Counted from the stretch's first letter, positions 1 through 8,643 are shown. The stretch is 42,220 nucleotides of DNA from an uncultured Desulfobacteraceae bacterium (GCA_913041495.1 CAJWHT010000024.1:1-42220); one strand, 5' to 3'. Numbers and translations: made by a program. Notes: generated by a model not told the origin, from the sequence alone.

Positions 1-171
1 AACAAATAAATCATCACCAACTAACTGAACTTTATCACCAATTGTTTCAGTTAATTTTTTCCAACCATTCCAATCATCTTCATCTAAACCATCTTCGATA
101 GATAAAATTGGATATTTTGCTATCCAATCTGACCAATAATCAACCATTTCAGTAGGAGTTAACTTTTCTCC
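1..171 (-). pseudogene. eno: Enolase fragment (truncated at both ends; probably foreign)
   Basis: The reverse strand of the first ~170 bases gives an uninterrupted frame of about 57 residues that I recognise as enolase. It includes the active-site stretches [11 protein letters not shown] and, at the window edge, GDDLFV, which carry metal-binding acidic residues in the family (2-phosphoglycerate to phosphoenolpyruvate, glycolysis). The frame runs off the window on its C-terminal side. On the N-terminal side it breaks near base 171, where an unrelated gene on the other strand begins. Codon use is strongly AT-rich, unlike the host sequence after base 540. The wording resembles Bacteroidota-type enolases from memory. 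I read it as part of a chimeric contig end rather than a real host gene. Confidence 0.8.
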
Positions 172-173
172 AG

Positions 174-530
174 TTGATTGATGTAAATGATGGCGCTTCT
201 ATGCTTTTAGGTCCTACTATGGATGCTTTAAGAGCTAATAGTATTTTAAAGAATTTACGCACACTACACATCAGAATGAAACAACACAGTAAAAATGCAC
301 ACTATCTTGCAATAAAATTCCAAGAACTAGGGCTATATGTGTTTTATCCAGGATTACCAAATCATCCTCAACACGAATTGATGAAATCTTCTATGAATGA
401 GGAATTTGGCTTTGGAGGTATGCTAATGATTGACGCAGGAGATATGGAAAGAGCATATAAACTTATGGAGGCTATGCAAAATAATAACATTGGGTATTTA
501 GCTGTTAGCTTAGGATTTTATAAAACATAA
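174..530 (+). pseudogene. Methionine/cystathionine gamma-lyase-like PLP enzyme fragment (no N- or C-terminus)
   Basis: About 118 residues match the C-terminal half of a PLP-dependent Cys/Met-metabolism enzyme, with phrases such as [26 protein letters not shown] and YLAVSLGFYKT. The PLP-lysine region that should precede it is missing: the frame starts abruptly after the enolase fragment with no credible start codon. The family normally continues past GFYKT for several dozen residues, but here a stop follows at once. Base composition is AT-rich like the enolase piece and unlike everything downstream. Both ends therefore look like junctions, near 171 and near 528. It is most likely foreign DNA joined to the host contig during amplification or assembly; a decayed gene is the less likely alternative. 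Confidence 0.7.
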
Positions 531-547
531 CTAAACAGGAAATGATT

Positions 548-820
548 ATGATTTGCACTACTGTAAGAGAAGGCGATGATTGCGTATTTATGACCGCCGA
601 AGGCTGCAGCTACAACGAAGGCGCCTGCCTTCCCATTATCGACGAATGCAACGGATGCCAGAGAACCTCTGAATTCCCCACAGGCATGTACTGCGTTGCC
701 GCACCGGATCCCTCACTTAAGTGGAAAAACGGCAACTGCAACATTGCCACCCACGTCAAGACCGTCACCGAAACCAAGAAGCAGAAACTGAACCCGATCA
801 AGGCATCCAAGAGAAGATAA
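548..820 (+). CDS. PxxKW family cysteine-rich protein
   Basis: A 90-residue protein with eight cysteines (residues 3, 12, 20, 27, 34, 37, 49 and 64) and the sequence PSLKW at residues 55-59. Together with the basic tail ending KASKRR this marks the PxxKW cysteine-rich family, which I know mainly from Desulfobacterota and whose function is unknown to me. The cysteine pairs could bind a metal or an iron-sulfur cluster, but that is inference. No signal peptide or membrane segment is visible. I chose the ATG at 548 over the ATG at 542 because AGGA at 537-540 sits 7 bases before it and only 1 base before the other. The gene stands alone with its own terminator. The presumed contig junction lies just upstream, so its promoter may be lost. 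Confidence 0.8.
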   Translation: MICTTVREGDDCVFMTAEGCSYNEGACLPIIDECNGCQRTSEFPTGMYCVAAPDPSLKWKNGNCNIATHVKTVTETKKQKLNPIKASKRR

Positions 821-850
821 GCCTTAAGGCTTCATCACGGTTTTATATAC

Positions 851-904
851 AAACTCTGCGGTCTGCCTTGTCACCGAGGTCCGAGGCTGCAGAGTTTTTT
901 TGTT
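851..904 (+). terminator. Rho-independent terminator after the PxxKW gene
   Basis: AAACTCTGC at 851-859 is complementary to GCAGAGTTT at 889-897. The arm runs into seven T (895-901), followed by a further T-rich stretch. It lies 30 bases after the stop of the cysteine-rich gene and before the aminotransferase. Confidence 0.75.
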
Positions 905-952
905 TTTTTCAGGCTGTTATAAACAATTACTACATACGGTAAAGAAATAGAT

Positions 953-2269
953 ATGAATCCAATTGCGCAGGAACTCAACACCACGATCCAGGAAGCCGGC
1001 CCCCATATCTTTGACATGTTGTCTGATATGGGAAAAGCACTTTTCTTTCCCAAAGGGATTTTAAGCCAGAGCGCCGAGGCTAAGGTCAAGGCCCATAAGA
1101 TAAACGCCACCATCGGTATTGCCAAGGAAGGCCCTTCCGTACTCAGCCTGTCCTCCGTCACCCAGTATGTCACCGGTATCGAACCGGATGAATACCTGCC
1201 CTATGCGCCGTCCTTCGGCATTCCGGCACTGCGGGAGCAGTGGAAAAAGGACCTTTATAAAAAAAATCCCTCCCTGGGCAGCCAGACCGTCAGCCTGCCG
1301 GTGGTGACCTCCGGGATCACCCACGGTGTCAGTGTAATATCCGACATGTGGGTCAATTCAGGGGATGTTATTGTGCTCCCCGACATGTTCTGGGGCAACT
1401 ACAACATGACCTTTTGCGTACGCAACCATGCACAATTAGTTCATTTCAAAGCCTATGATGACGGCCTCACCCGATTCAACGTGGATGATTTTGAGCGGGT
1501 CATGCGGGAACAGGCAAAAAAGAACGACAAGCTGATCACCGTACTCAACTTTCCCCATAACCCCAGCGGATACACCCTAAGCAAAACCGAAGCCGACCGG
1601 GTGGCAGCGATCCTCATTGATATTGCACAAGAAGGTACCAATGTAGTGGCCGCCTGTGACGATGCCTACTTTGGCCTTTTCTTTGAGGAGGAAACCAGCA
1701 AGGAATCCCTGTTTGCCAAAATTGCCGGCAAACATCCCCGGCTGCTCGCCATAAAACTTGACGGTGCCACCAAAGAAGATTACGTCTGGGGGTTCAGAAC
1801 CGGATTTGTCACCTACGGAATTGCCGCTGACACAAATATCGAAGGGGTATACGAAGCCCTTGAAAAGAAAACGGCGGGCTGCATCCGTGGCAACATCTCA
1901 AACGCCTCCCATCTGAGCCAGACCATCCTGCTTAAATCCATGACAGACGATAATTATGACGGTCTCAAGCAGGAAAAATTCAACTTGCTCAAATCCAGGG
2001 CAGACAGACTGAAAGTGGTTCTCAAAGATCCCAAATATGCGGACGGCTTTGATGTCTACCCCTTTAACTCCGGATATTTCATGTGTATCCGTCTCAAGGA
2101 CGTCAACGCCGAAAAACTGCGGGTGCATCTGCTGGATAACTACGGGGTCGGCCTGATTTCCATGGGAGATAAAAATATCCGTGTGGCCTTCTCCTGCCTG
2201 GAAGAAAAGGATGTTACCACCTTGTTTGATATTATCCTCAGTGGTATTAACGATCTGAGAAAGGCCTAA
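953..2269 (+). CDS. Class I/II PLP-dependent aminotransferase
   Basis: A 438-residue fold-type I aminotransferase. Visible landmarks are the substrate-side motif FPHNPSGY, the cofactor-binding region CDDAYFGLF, and a GATKEDYVWGFRTGF stretch whose lysine is the likely Schiff-base residue. The family transfers amino groups between amino and keto acids. The substrate cannot be told from sequence; an aromatic or aspartate-type role is possible. Length is typical to slightly long for the family because of an N-terminal extension of about 45 residues before the INATIG segment. The ribosome site is weak (GGTAAAG about 11 bases upstream). It is preceded by a terminator and followed after 57 bases by the ClC gene, so the two may be cotranscribed. 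No membrane segments are seen; cytosolic. Confidence 0.85.
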   Translation: MNPIAQELNTTIQEAGPHIFDMLSDMGKALFFPKGILSQSAEAKVKAHKINATIGIAKEGPSVLSLSSVTQYVTGIEPDEYLPYAPSFGIPALREQWKKDLYKKNPSLGSQTVSLPVVTSGITHGVSVISDMWVNSGDVIVLPDMFWGNYNMTFCVRNHAQLVHFKAYDDGLTRFNVDDFERVMREQAKKNDKLITVLNFPHNPSGYTLSKTEADRVAAILIDIAQEGTNVVAACDDAYFGLFFEEETSKESLFAKIAGKHPRLLAIKLDGATKEDYVWGFRTGFVTYGIAADTNIEGVYEALEKKTAGCIRGNISNASHLSQTILLKSMTDDNYDGLKQEKFNLLKSRADRLKVVLKDPKYADGFDVYPFNSGYFMCIRLKDVNAEKLRVHLLDNYGVGLISMGDKNIRVAFSCLEEKDVTTLFDIILSGINDLRKA

Positions 2270-2326
2270 GACCCTCAAAGCCCAGGCCAAAGACCAAAGC
2301 CAAAACAGAAGATAAGCGAAAACGAC

Positions 2327-4102
2327 ATGAGTTTTTCAAAGTCAAAAAGCGTCGATCTGAAATACGCCACCAAATGGATGTTCTACTTTGTGCTCATCGG
2401 AATCATTGCCGGATTCGGGGCCGTTTTATTCCATTACCTCTGCGGTCTGGGCATGCACTATTTTTTGGATATGATGGCCGGCTACCGCCCTGGAAATCCC
2501 GCCGGTGAGCACCTGCTGCTACCCCATACGGACACCCCTTTCAACCAATGGATGCTCCTGATCCTTCCGGCATTGGGAGGGGTGATTTCCGGCTGGCTGG
2601 TGTATACCTTTGCCCCGGAAGCCGAGGGGCACGGCACGGATGCAGCCATTGACGCCTACCATCACAAAGGGGGAATGATACGTGCCAGAATCCCCATCAT
2701 CAAAACCATTGCCTCCACCATCACCCTGACAACGGGTGGGTCCGGCGGAAGGGAAGGGCCCATCGCCCAGATCGGGGCGGGGTTCGGATCATTTCTGGCC
2801 ACCAAGTTCAACCTGTCTGAACGTGAACGTCGGATCATGATGGCAGCCGGTATCGGTGCCGGTGTCGGCTCCATTTTCCGCGCCCCCCTGGCCGGCGCGC
2901 TGTTTGCGGCTGAGGTGCTTTACCGTGATCCGGACTTCGAGTCCGAGGTGATTATCCCGGCCGGGATCTCCTCTGTGGTAGCCTATTGCATCTTCTGCCT
3001 GGTATTCGGCTGGGGATCATTGTTCGACTCCCCGGCGTTCAAGTTTGAAAATCCCCTGGAGCTGGGACCCTACATCGTGCTTGCCGGTGTCCTGGTGGTC
3101 ACCGGCGCCCTCTACGTCAAGGTATTCTACGGAATCATCGACCTGTTTAGAAAACTAAAGGTGCCCAACCACATAAAACCTGCTATCGGCGGCCTGTGCA
3201 CCGGTATCATCGGTTTTTTCCTGCCCTACACCCTGGCCTTCGGTTACGGCCTGGCCCAGGACGCCATTTTCAATAAAGTGTCCATTTCCGTGCTTTTGGC
3301 CCTGGCCATCGGCAAAATTTTTACCACGGCCTTCTCCATCGGTTCCGGTGGTTCAGGCGGGGTTTTCGGCCCGTCAGTGGTCATTGGCGGGGCCATGGGC
3401 GGAGCTGTGGGCAAGGTGTTCAACATGTTGATGCCCACAGTGGTCACCCAGCCCGGGGCATTTGTAATCGTGGGTATGGCAGGTTTCTTCACAGCCGTAT
3501 CTAACACCCCCATCTCCACCATCATCTTTGTCAGCGAGATGACCAACTCCTATCATCTGCTGCTGCCAAGCCTGCTGGTGTGCTCCCTGTGTTACCTGCT
3601 GGCCAAGCGGTGGACCATCTTTGAAAACCAGGTCAAAGCCAGGGTGGATTCCCCGGCCCATGCCGGTGAATTCATGATGGATATCCTTCAGACCATGAAA
3701 GTGGAAAATCTGGAACACCTGATCAAGAAGGTGAGGGTGGTAAACGAAGATATGCCCTTCAGTCAGTTTAAAAAGATATTCCAGACCACCAAACAGCATT
3801 ATTTTCCGGTGATGAATGGGAAGGGGGAATTTGTGGGGATCTTTTCCTCCACGGATATCAGGGAAGTCATCTTCACCAGCCACCTGGAAGAACTGGTGGT
3901 AATGAAGGACATCATGATTTCGGGCCTGATTACCACCACCATGTCCGAAGATCTCAACGCGGTGCTTCACAAACTGACCCAGAAAAACATCGATGCTCTG
4001 CCGGTTGTACGCGAAGACAACCCCAAAGCCTTTGAGGGACTGATCTACCGACGGGACATCATCAACCACTACAATTATCACATTAAAAAGATCAGAGAAT
4101 AA
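2327..4102 (+). CDS. ClC-family chloride channel/transporter with two C-terminal CBS domains
   Basis: A 591-residue integral membrane protein. Residues 15 to about 430 carry the ClC core: GSGGREGP ends at about 145, with the gating glutamate at about 143, and a later GSGGVFGP is the second anion-selectivity segment. Residues from about 450 on are two CBS repeats (around MKVENLEHL, and MKDIMISGLI to INHYNY), usually nucleotide-binding regulatory modules. The first selectivity segment reads GHGT rather than the canonical GSGIP. At the site matching Glu203 of E. coli ClC-ec1, the proton glutamate, the sequence reads AAEVLY (Glu196-Val197). Valine there is what animal ClC channels have, which suggests passive chloride flux. 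The alignment is by eye. The start is ATG with no strong ribosome site. Confidence 0.9.
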   Translation: MSFSKSKSVDLKYATKWMFYFVLIGIIAGFGAVLFHYLCGLGMHYFLDMMAGYRPGNPAGEHLLLPHTDTPFNQWMLLILPALGGVISGWLVYTFAPEAEGHGTDAAIDAYHHKGGMIRARIPIIKTIASTITLTTGGSGGREGPIAQIGAGFGSFLATKFNLSERERRIMMAAGIGAGVGSIFRAPLAGALFAAEVLYRDPDFESEVIIPAGISSVVAYCIFCLVFGWGSLFDSPAFKFENPLELGPYIVLAGVLVVTGALYVKVFYGIIDLFRKLKVPNHIKPAIGGLCTGIIGFFLPYTLAFGYGLAQDAIFNKVSISVLLALAIGKIFTTAFSIGSGGSGGVFGPSVVIGGAMGGAVGKVFNMLMPTVVTQPGAFVIVGMAGFFTAVSNTPISTIIFVSEMTNSYHLLLPSLLVCSLCYLLAKRWTIFENQVKARVDSPAHAGEFMMDILQTMKVENLEHLIKKVRVVNEDMPFSQFKKIFQTTKQHYFPVMNGKGEFVGIFSSTDIREVIFTSHLEELVVMKDIMISGLITTTMSEDLNAVLHKLTQKNIDALPVVREDNPKAFEGLIYRRDIINHYNYHIKKIRE

Positions 4103-4140
4103 CGCAAGGCGGCCTGAACCCGTCCGCCAGGTATGATTCG

Positions 4141-4878
4141 CTAATAGATGACCTGATGCAGAAACAATCCCCTGGCCGGTGCCGTTGCCCCGGCCAGGGT
4201 TCTGTCACAAGATGACAGTACCTGGCAAAATTGCTGCTCGGACAGTTTGCCGGCTCCGGCATCCTTCAGGGTTCCCACTATATTTCTTACCATATTCTTT
4301 AGAAATCCGGAGGCCGATATCCGGAACACCAGGATATTCTCACCGTCCTTCTGCCACGTGGCCTCGAACACCTGTCTTACTGTGGATGACCTGGGGCTGC
4401 CGGTGTTCTCAAAGGCCTTGAAATCATGAGCACCAACCAGGTGCTCCGCGCACTTGTTCATGGCATCCATATCCAGCGGACGATTCACATGCCAGACGTA
4501 GTCACTGCCGATGGCAGAAGGCTCCCGGCGATTGAGTATATAGTACCGGTACTCCTTTGATTTAACCCAGTACTGGGCATGGAAATCCTGGGGAACGGTA
4601 TCACAGGCCATCACCACCACCGGATGACGCATCATGCTGTTGACCCCTTTTTTTATGGCTTCCGGTGTCAGCCGGGTATCGGCATGGAAATGAGCCACCT
4701 GTCCCCGGGCATGCACCCCCGCATCGGTCCTGCCGCTGCCGTGGATCCGGATTTCCTGGTTGAGGATGATGCTCAGGACGGATTCCAGCGCTGCCTGGAT
4801 CGTGGGCTTATCCGCCTGGCGCTGCCAGCCGAAAAAACGGGTGCCGTCGTATTCAATAACCAGTTTGAAATTTTGCAT
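4141..4878 (-). CDS. truA: tRNA pseudouridine(38-40) synthase TruA
   Basis: A 245-residue TruA, which isomerises uridines 38-40 in the anticodon arm of many tRNAs. The catalytic aspartate lies in GRTDAGVHA (about residue 52). Other family landmarks are YDGTRFFGWQRQ near the N-terminus, SKEYRYYIL, and FLKNMVRNIVG in the C-terminal domain. I place the start at the ATG encoding MQNFKLVIEYDG, because the extra 33 upstream codons in frame overlap the MarR gene and do not look like TruA. It begins 4 bases after the marR stop on the same strand, so the two genes probably share a transcript. The ClC gene on the opposite strand converges with it. Confidence 0.93.
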   Translation of the reverse strand: MQNFKLVIEYDGTRFFGWQRQADKPTIQAALESVLSIILNQEIRIHGSGRTDAGVHARGQVAHFHADTRLTPEAIKKGVNSMMRHPVVVMACDTVPQDFHAQYWVKSKEYRYYILNRREPSAIGSDYVWHVNRPLDMDAMNKCAEHLVGAHDFKAFENTGSPRSSTVRQVFEATWQKDGENILVFRISASGFLKNMVRNIVGTLKDAGAGKLSEQQFCQVLSSCDRTLAGATAPARGLFLHQVIY

Positions 4879-4882
4879 GGGA

Positions 4883-5341
4883 TTAATCTGCGTTTTTTTG
4901 ATCAGCCAGGACCTGCTTAACTTTCTCATTGGCGCCGGCAATGTGTTGGGACAGGAGAATGGCGGTTTCAGGCCCAAGGATTTCGCTATACTTCAGATAC
5001 AGGCACTTATAGGCTTCGGCCACCTTGGAGCGAAGCGCATCTGCCTTTGGGGTGGGGTGGACAAAGGCCACCTTTCCCCGGCTGATTTTCCTGACAAGTT
5101 TCTTTTTCACCAGGGCATCCACAAACCGCGTCACGGTAGAAGGGTTTAACTGCAGCAGGCGGCTCAGATCCTTGGGGCTGATGCCCGGGGTTTCAAATAC
5201 CAGCAGCAAGAGGGAGGCATGGGCAGGGGAGAGTTTCAACCCTGCAAACTCGGCTTCGGCAAGCTTGAGCAAGTGCCTGGAAAAAGCATTGGTATTAAAG
5301 AACAGGCAACTGTCCAAAAAATTTTGTTTGGGCGCGGGCAT
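4883..5341 (-). CDS. MarR-family transcriptional regulator
   Basis: A 152-residue winged-helix regulator. The helix-turn-helix part reads SPKDLSRLLQLNPSTVTRFVDALVKK, followed by the wing (VRKISRGKVAFVHPTPKA). Helices at both ends would form the dimer interface, as in MarR proteins. Such proteins usually bind a short palindrome and respond to small molecules. A matching palindrome sits 28-46 bases upstream of its own start, which suggests autoregulation. The start ATG has AAGGA about 7 bases upstream. It forms a two-gene unit with truA, an unusual partner that gives no clue to the ligand. The inducing signal is unknown. Confidence 0.85.
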   Translation of the reverse strand: MPAPKQNFLDSCLFFNTNAFSRHLLKLAEAEFAGLKLSPAHASLLLLVFETPGISPKDLSRLLQLNPSTVTRFVDALVKKKLVRKISRGKVAFVHPTPKADALRSKVAEAYKCLYLKYSEILGPETAILLSQHIAGANEKVKQVLADQKNAD

Positions 5342-5368
5342 GGGCGGTCCTTGTCTGTGTGTTGCACA

Positions 5369-5399
5369 TACAAGTATTATCTTTGTATTCCGGTGTCAA
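5369..5399 (-). promoter_or_regulatory. Putative marR promoter with overlapping palindromic operator
   Basis: On the minus strand TTGACA (5399-5394) is followed after 17 bases by TACTTG as a weak -10. TACAA-N9-TTGTA (5369-5387), a 19-base inverted repeat, overlaps the -10 region. This is the usual placement for a MarR operator repressing its own gene. Functional assignment is inferred from position and symmetry only. Confidence 0.45.
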
Positions 5400-5534
5400 G
5401 CGATTCGGGCAGGCTCCGCACGTTTAATTCACGATCCCAAGACAGGTTACCGTTGCTTTGAAGGCAAACGTGTATGAACTGACAATGATGCAGCAGGCAA
5501 TGTCCGTTTTGATGATGGAATAGCTTTTATTTCA

Positions 5535-6047
5535 CTATAGATACTTGAGATATTGATCTGCGGGGATAGGTTTGGGAAAGTCGTCATCTTTAAGCATAGG
5601 CACGTTAAAACCATGGGAATTTAACCATGACACAGCTTCATCAAGAACATGAAAATATTGCCAGTGAAACACACCGTTAAAATCTTTGTTTCTCTGGTCC
5701 AGAAGATACTTTCCAACTTGAATGTTTGTGGGCTCCAGATAATACGCATTATAAAGCGCCTTGTAATATCCCGATAAAAAATGATGGAGTTCTTTTATTT
5801 TTGCCCCACATTCAGGGGTTTCCAATCCCCAATTTCTGCCATCAATGATGATGCACCGGGTCAAATCAGGTTTGGATTCAACTCTTTTTCTAAGAAGCGC
5901 ATCATATATTTCAGCACATTCCAGGTTCCAAGAGCCGGATGCGACCAACAGCGTATAATTTTCTTCAAATTTAAAGGCAAATGATCCATGTGGGTCCATA
6001 CGATACGATAAACCAAAAGTTTTTTTTTTGTCAATCGATAAAGCCAT
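5535..6047 (-). CDS. Hypothetical protein, possibly SpoIIAA/STAS-like fold
   Basis: A 170-residue soluble protein that I do not recognise with certainty. The pattern FKFEENYTLLVASGSWNLE, then CIIIDGRNWGLETPE and a late VLDEAVSWLNSHGF resembles the strand-helix rhythm of SpoIIAA/STAS-like proteins, in which a small beta sheet precedes a helix and an IIDxRxW segment. That is a weak structural guess, not a function. No signal peptide or membrane segment is present. No clear ribosome site precedes the ATG at 6047 or the alternative ATG at 5999. The region is visibly richer in A and T than its neighbours, and a run of nine T (6021-6029 on the plus strand) falls inside the first codons. Together these hint at later acquisition or a mis-set start. 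Confidence 0.55.
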   Translation of the reverse strand: MALSIDKKKTFGLSYRMDPHGSFAFKFEENYTLLVASGSWNLECAEIYDALLRKRVESKPDLTRCIIIDGRNWGLETPECGAKIKELHHFLSGYYKALYNAYYLEPTNIQVGKYLLDQRNKDFNGVFHWQYFHVLDEAVSWLNSHGFNVPMLKDDDFPKPIPADQYLKYL

Positions 6048-6120
6048 CGGGCAGGGCTTTACTGATGAACGTTGTTTCCTGTATCGGTCTGTTGGTTCCG
6101 GAATCGGCCATCGTGTCGAT

Positions 6121-7203
6121 TTACATCAATTTTGACCGTTGTATCATGACACAATCGGCAAGCACCAGGGCTGCCATGCTTTCAACAATGGGCACCGCCC
6201 GGGCTACCACACAGGGATCATGGCGCCCCTTAGCCTCCAGCACCACAGGATTTCCCTTGAAATCCGATGTTTGCTGGGGCAGGCCAATGGTGGCAGGGGG
6301 TTTGAAGGCCACACGGAAAACAACGGGCTCTCCATTTGAGATCCCCCCTTGAATCCCGCCGCTGAAGTTGGTTGCGGTGCCCAGTTTCCTGCCTTTCAGC
6401 ACAAAGGGATCATTGTGTACGGACCCTTTCATACGCACACCACTGAACCCTGAGCCGATTTCAAACCCTTTGGTGGCTGGAATAGACAGCATTGCCCGGG
6501 CCAGCATGGCTTCAAGTTTGTCAAAAACGGGCTCTCCAAGGCCGGCAGGTACATGCCTGCACACACAGGTAATGATACCCCCGAGGCTATCTTTGGCATC
6601 CTTGGCCGCCTCAATACCGGCTTCCATCTTCTTTGCCGCTGACTGATCCGGGCACCGTATGGCTGTTGCGTCCACATCTGCCCGGCTCAGTTTTTCAATG
6701 TCCGGCAGGGAGGCCTTTATATCGGCGACCTGACTTACCCAAGCCACGATGTCTATCCCATGGACCTTGCGCAAAAGTGTCTCTGCAATGGCGCCACCGC
6801 ACACCCGGCCGATGGTTTCCCGGGCAGACGACCTGCCTCCACCGCTGGAAGCCCGGATACCATATTTTTTTTGATAGGTGAAATCCGCATGGGAGGGACG
6901 GGGGATATCGGCCATATCCGAATAATCCCCGGGGATCTGGTCACGGTTCGGAACAAACATGGAGATGGGGGTGCCAAGCGTTTTTCCGTTCTCAACTCCG
7001 GATTGGATCTCCACCCGGTCCGATTCCGAGCGCTGGGTGGCCACAGCACTCTGCCCGGGCCGCCTGCGGTCCAACTGGGGCTGGATATCCGCTTCACTCA
7101 GGGTCATTCCGGGCAGACAACCGTCAACGACAGCGCCAACCCCTTTACAATGAGACTCCCCGAAAGTGCTGACTTTGAATATGGTTCCGAATGTGCTTGT
7201 CAT
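6121..7203 (-). CDS. aroC: Chorismate synthase, first copy (stand-alone)
   Basis: A 360-residue chorismate synthase, which converts 5-enolpyruvylshikimate-3-phosphate to chorismate with reduced FMN. Landmarks are [57 protein letters not shown] and the C-terminal GRHDPCVV. The wording ([22 protein letters not shown]) is the type shared by plant, fungal and many bacterial enzymes. It differs clearly from the second aroC at 31.9 kb (GESHGKALG, IQKALDKRKPGSG). I start it at the ATG encoding MTSTFG, which has AAGGAA about 8 bases upstream; ten further in-frame codons upstream look like leader. It has no aromatic-pathway neighbours and is divergent from argJ. All motif residues look intact, so it is probably functional rather than a relic. 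Confidence 0.93.
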   Translation of the reverse strand: MTSTFGTIFKVSTFGESHCKGVGAVVDGCLPGMTLSEADIQPQLDRRRPGQSAVATQRSESDRVEIQSGVENGKTLGTPISMFVPNRDQIPGDYSDMADIPRPSHADFTYQKKYGIRASSGGGRSSARETIGRVCGGAIAETLLRKVHGIDIVAWVSQVADIKASLPDIEKLSRADVDATAIRCPDQSAAKKMEAGIEAAKDAKDSLGGIITCVCRHVPAGLGEPVFDKLEAMLARAMLSIPATKGFEIGSGFSGVRMKGSVHNDPFVLKGRKLGTATNFSGGIQGGISNGEPVVFRVAFKPPATIGLPQQTSDFKGNPVVLEAKGRHDPCVVARAVPIVESMAALVLADCVMIQRSKLM

Positions 7204-7308
7204 GACTTGGTTCCTTTGCATCAGCCAACTCAACGAACATGTCGAATTGGTATTTTATCATTATGGCTCGTTTGGTTTCCTTTCCTCTGTCCGAACAACC
7301 TTCTATTT

Positions 7309-7336
7309 ATTGTAAGCGGTGAAACCCAATTCACAA
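7309..7336 (-). promoter_or_regulatory. Candidate promoter for the stand-alone aroC
   Basis: On the minus strand TTGTGA (7336-7331) and TACAAT (7314-7309) are spaced by 16 bases, about 105 bases before the start codon. The -10 is good and the -35 moderate. No terminator or aromatic-rich leader frame follows it, unlike at the second aroC operon. Confidence 0.35.
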
Positions 7337-7377
7337 GTCAAATCCGGAATAAAAACACACCCCGGGCTGCCAAACCA

Positions 7378-7406
7378 TTTACATCTTGGTTGAACAACCT
7401 TATTAT
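7378..7406 (+). promoter_or_regulatory. Putative argJ promoter with inverted repeat in the spacer
   Basis: TTTACA (7378-7383) and TATTAT (7401-7406) are separated by exactly 17 bases, 49 bases before the argJ start. Between them sits GGTTG-AA-CAACC (7388-7399), a perfect inverted repeat that could be an operator. It does not resemble the E. coli ARG box as I know it. Confidence 0.5.
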
Positions 7407-7454
7407 GGCCCCACACCACAAAAGATACCGTCCAAAAAGGAGAATAAATATAGC

Positions 7455-8639
7455 ATGAAAGGATTCAGGTTTGCCGGAATAGCCGCCGGAATAAAAAAGA
7501 AAGAAGGACTGCGGGACTTAGGGCTTATCGTGGCGGATACGCCCTGCACGGCTGCCGCCTTGTTTACCCGGAACAACGTTGTGGCAGCTCCGGTTATCCT
7601 TGGAAAAAAAACCGTTGCCGACGGCAGGCTGCAGGCGATCCTGGCCAATGCCGGCAATGCCAACTGCTTCACAGGTGAAAAGGGATTGGAAGATGCCAGG
7701 GCCACTGCCCAAAAGACCGCCGCCGCTTTAGGCATTTCACCTGATCTGGTATTGGTTTCCTCCACCGGTGTGATAGGGCAGCCGCTGCCCATGGGCAAAT
7801 TTGAAACGGGTATCCCGGAAGTGGCTAAGGCCCTTGACACGGGAATCATTGAAGATTTTGCAGACGCCATCCTCACCACGGACACCTGTCGTAAGATCGT
7901 GCGAAAGACAGGTCAGGTCAATACCGGTTCCGGAAAAAAAACGTTCCATATCTTAGGAGTAGCCAAGGGCTCTGGAATGATACGGCCGGACATGGCCACC
8001 ATGCTGGCCTATGTCCTTACGGATGTCGCCATCAGTTCTAAAAATCTGAAATCAGCACTGTCCCATGCCAACGAACGTTCCTTTAACAGGATCACCGTGG
8101 ATGGGGATACCTCCACCAATGATACACTGGCCTGCCTGGCCAGCGGGGCAGGGCAGGCGGTGATTGATGATGAGGTCACCCTTGCCGTATTTCAAAACGC
8201 TCTGGACGAGGCCTGTTATGAGCTGGCACGTATGATTGTCCGTGACGGAGAAGGGGCGACCAAGGTGGCCGGAATTACCGTTAAAGGTGCCGCCACCCAG
8301 GAAGATGCTTTCAAGGCCGCAGAAGCCATTGCCCATTCCCCCCTGGTGAAAACGGCCATTTACGGAGAAGATCCCAACTGGGGGCGGATTACTGCAGCAG
8401 CCGGAAGGTCTGGGGCCCAAGTGGTTCAGGATAAAATGGATCTGTATTTTGGCGATGTCCGCCTGGTGATCCAGGGGCAATGGCAGGGACCGGAAGCAGA
8501 AGGGAAAGCAGCCGTTCTAATGAAGGCCGAAGATATCGATATTGTCCTGGATCTAAATCTTGGCCATCATTGCGATCATTTTCTTTTCTGCGATTTCAGT
8601 GAGAACTACGTCAGAATCAATGCAGATTATAGGACTTGA
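7455..8639 (+). CDS. argJ: Bifunctional glutamate N-acetyltransferase / amino-acid acetyltransferase ArgJ
   Basis: A 394-residue ArgJ of arginine biosynthesis. It recycles acetyl groups from N-acetylornithine to glutamate and, in bifunctional members, also uses acetyl-CoA. The self-cleavage site is visible in [14 protein letters not shown]: cleavage before Thr182 would yield alpha and beta chains and make that Thr the nucleophile. Further landmarks are [11 protein letters not shown] near the N-terminus, [10 protein letters not shown], and EDPNWGRI. The ATG at 7455 begins the conserved [12 protein letters not shown] segment and has AAGGAG about 12 bases upstream; 23 earlier in-frame codons are unlikely to be translated. 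It stands apart from other arg genes. The pseudouridine synthase gene starts 4 bases after its stop, so the two are probably cotranscribed. Confidence 0.93.
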   Translation: MKGFRFAGIAAGIKKKEGLRDLGLIVADTPCTAAALFTRNNVVAAPVILGKKTVADGRLQAILANAGNANCFTGEKGLEDARATAQKTAAALGISPDLVLVSSTGVIGQPLPMGKFETGIPEVAKALDTGIIEDFADAILTTDTCRKIVRKTGQVNTGSGKKTFHILGVAKGSGMIRPDMATMLAYVLTDVAISSKNLKSALSHANERSFNRITVDGDTSTNDTLACLASGAGQAVIDDEVTLAVFQNALDEACYELARMIVRDGEGATKVAGITVKGAATQEDAFKAAEAIAHSPLVKTAIYGEDPNWGRITAAAGRSGAQVVQDKMDLYFGDVRLVIQGQWQGPEAEGKAAVLMKAEDIDIVLDLNLGHHCDHFLFCDFSENYVRINADYRT

Positions 8640-8643
8640 GTTT

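Noticed and set aside
2270-2326. Repeated AAAGCC/CCAAAG words between the aminotransferase and ClC genes
   Set aside because: The repeats are short and irregular with no symmetry, and look like low-complexity spacer.
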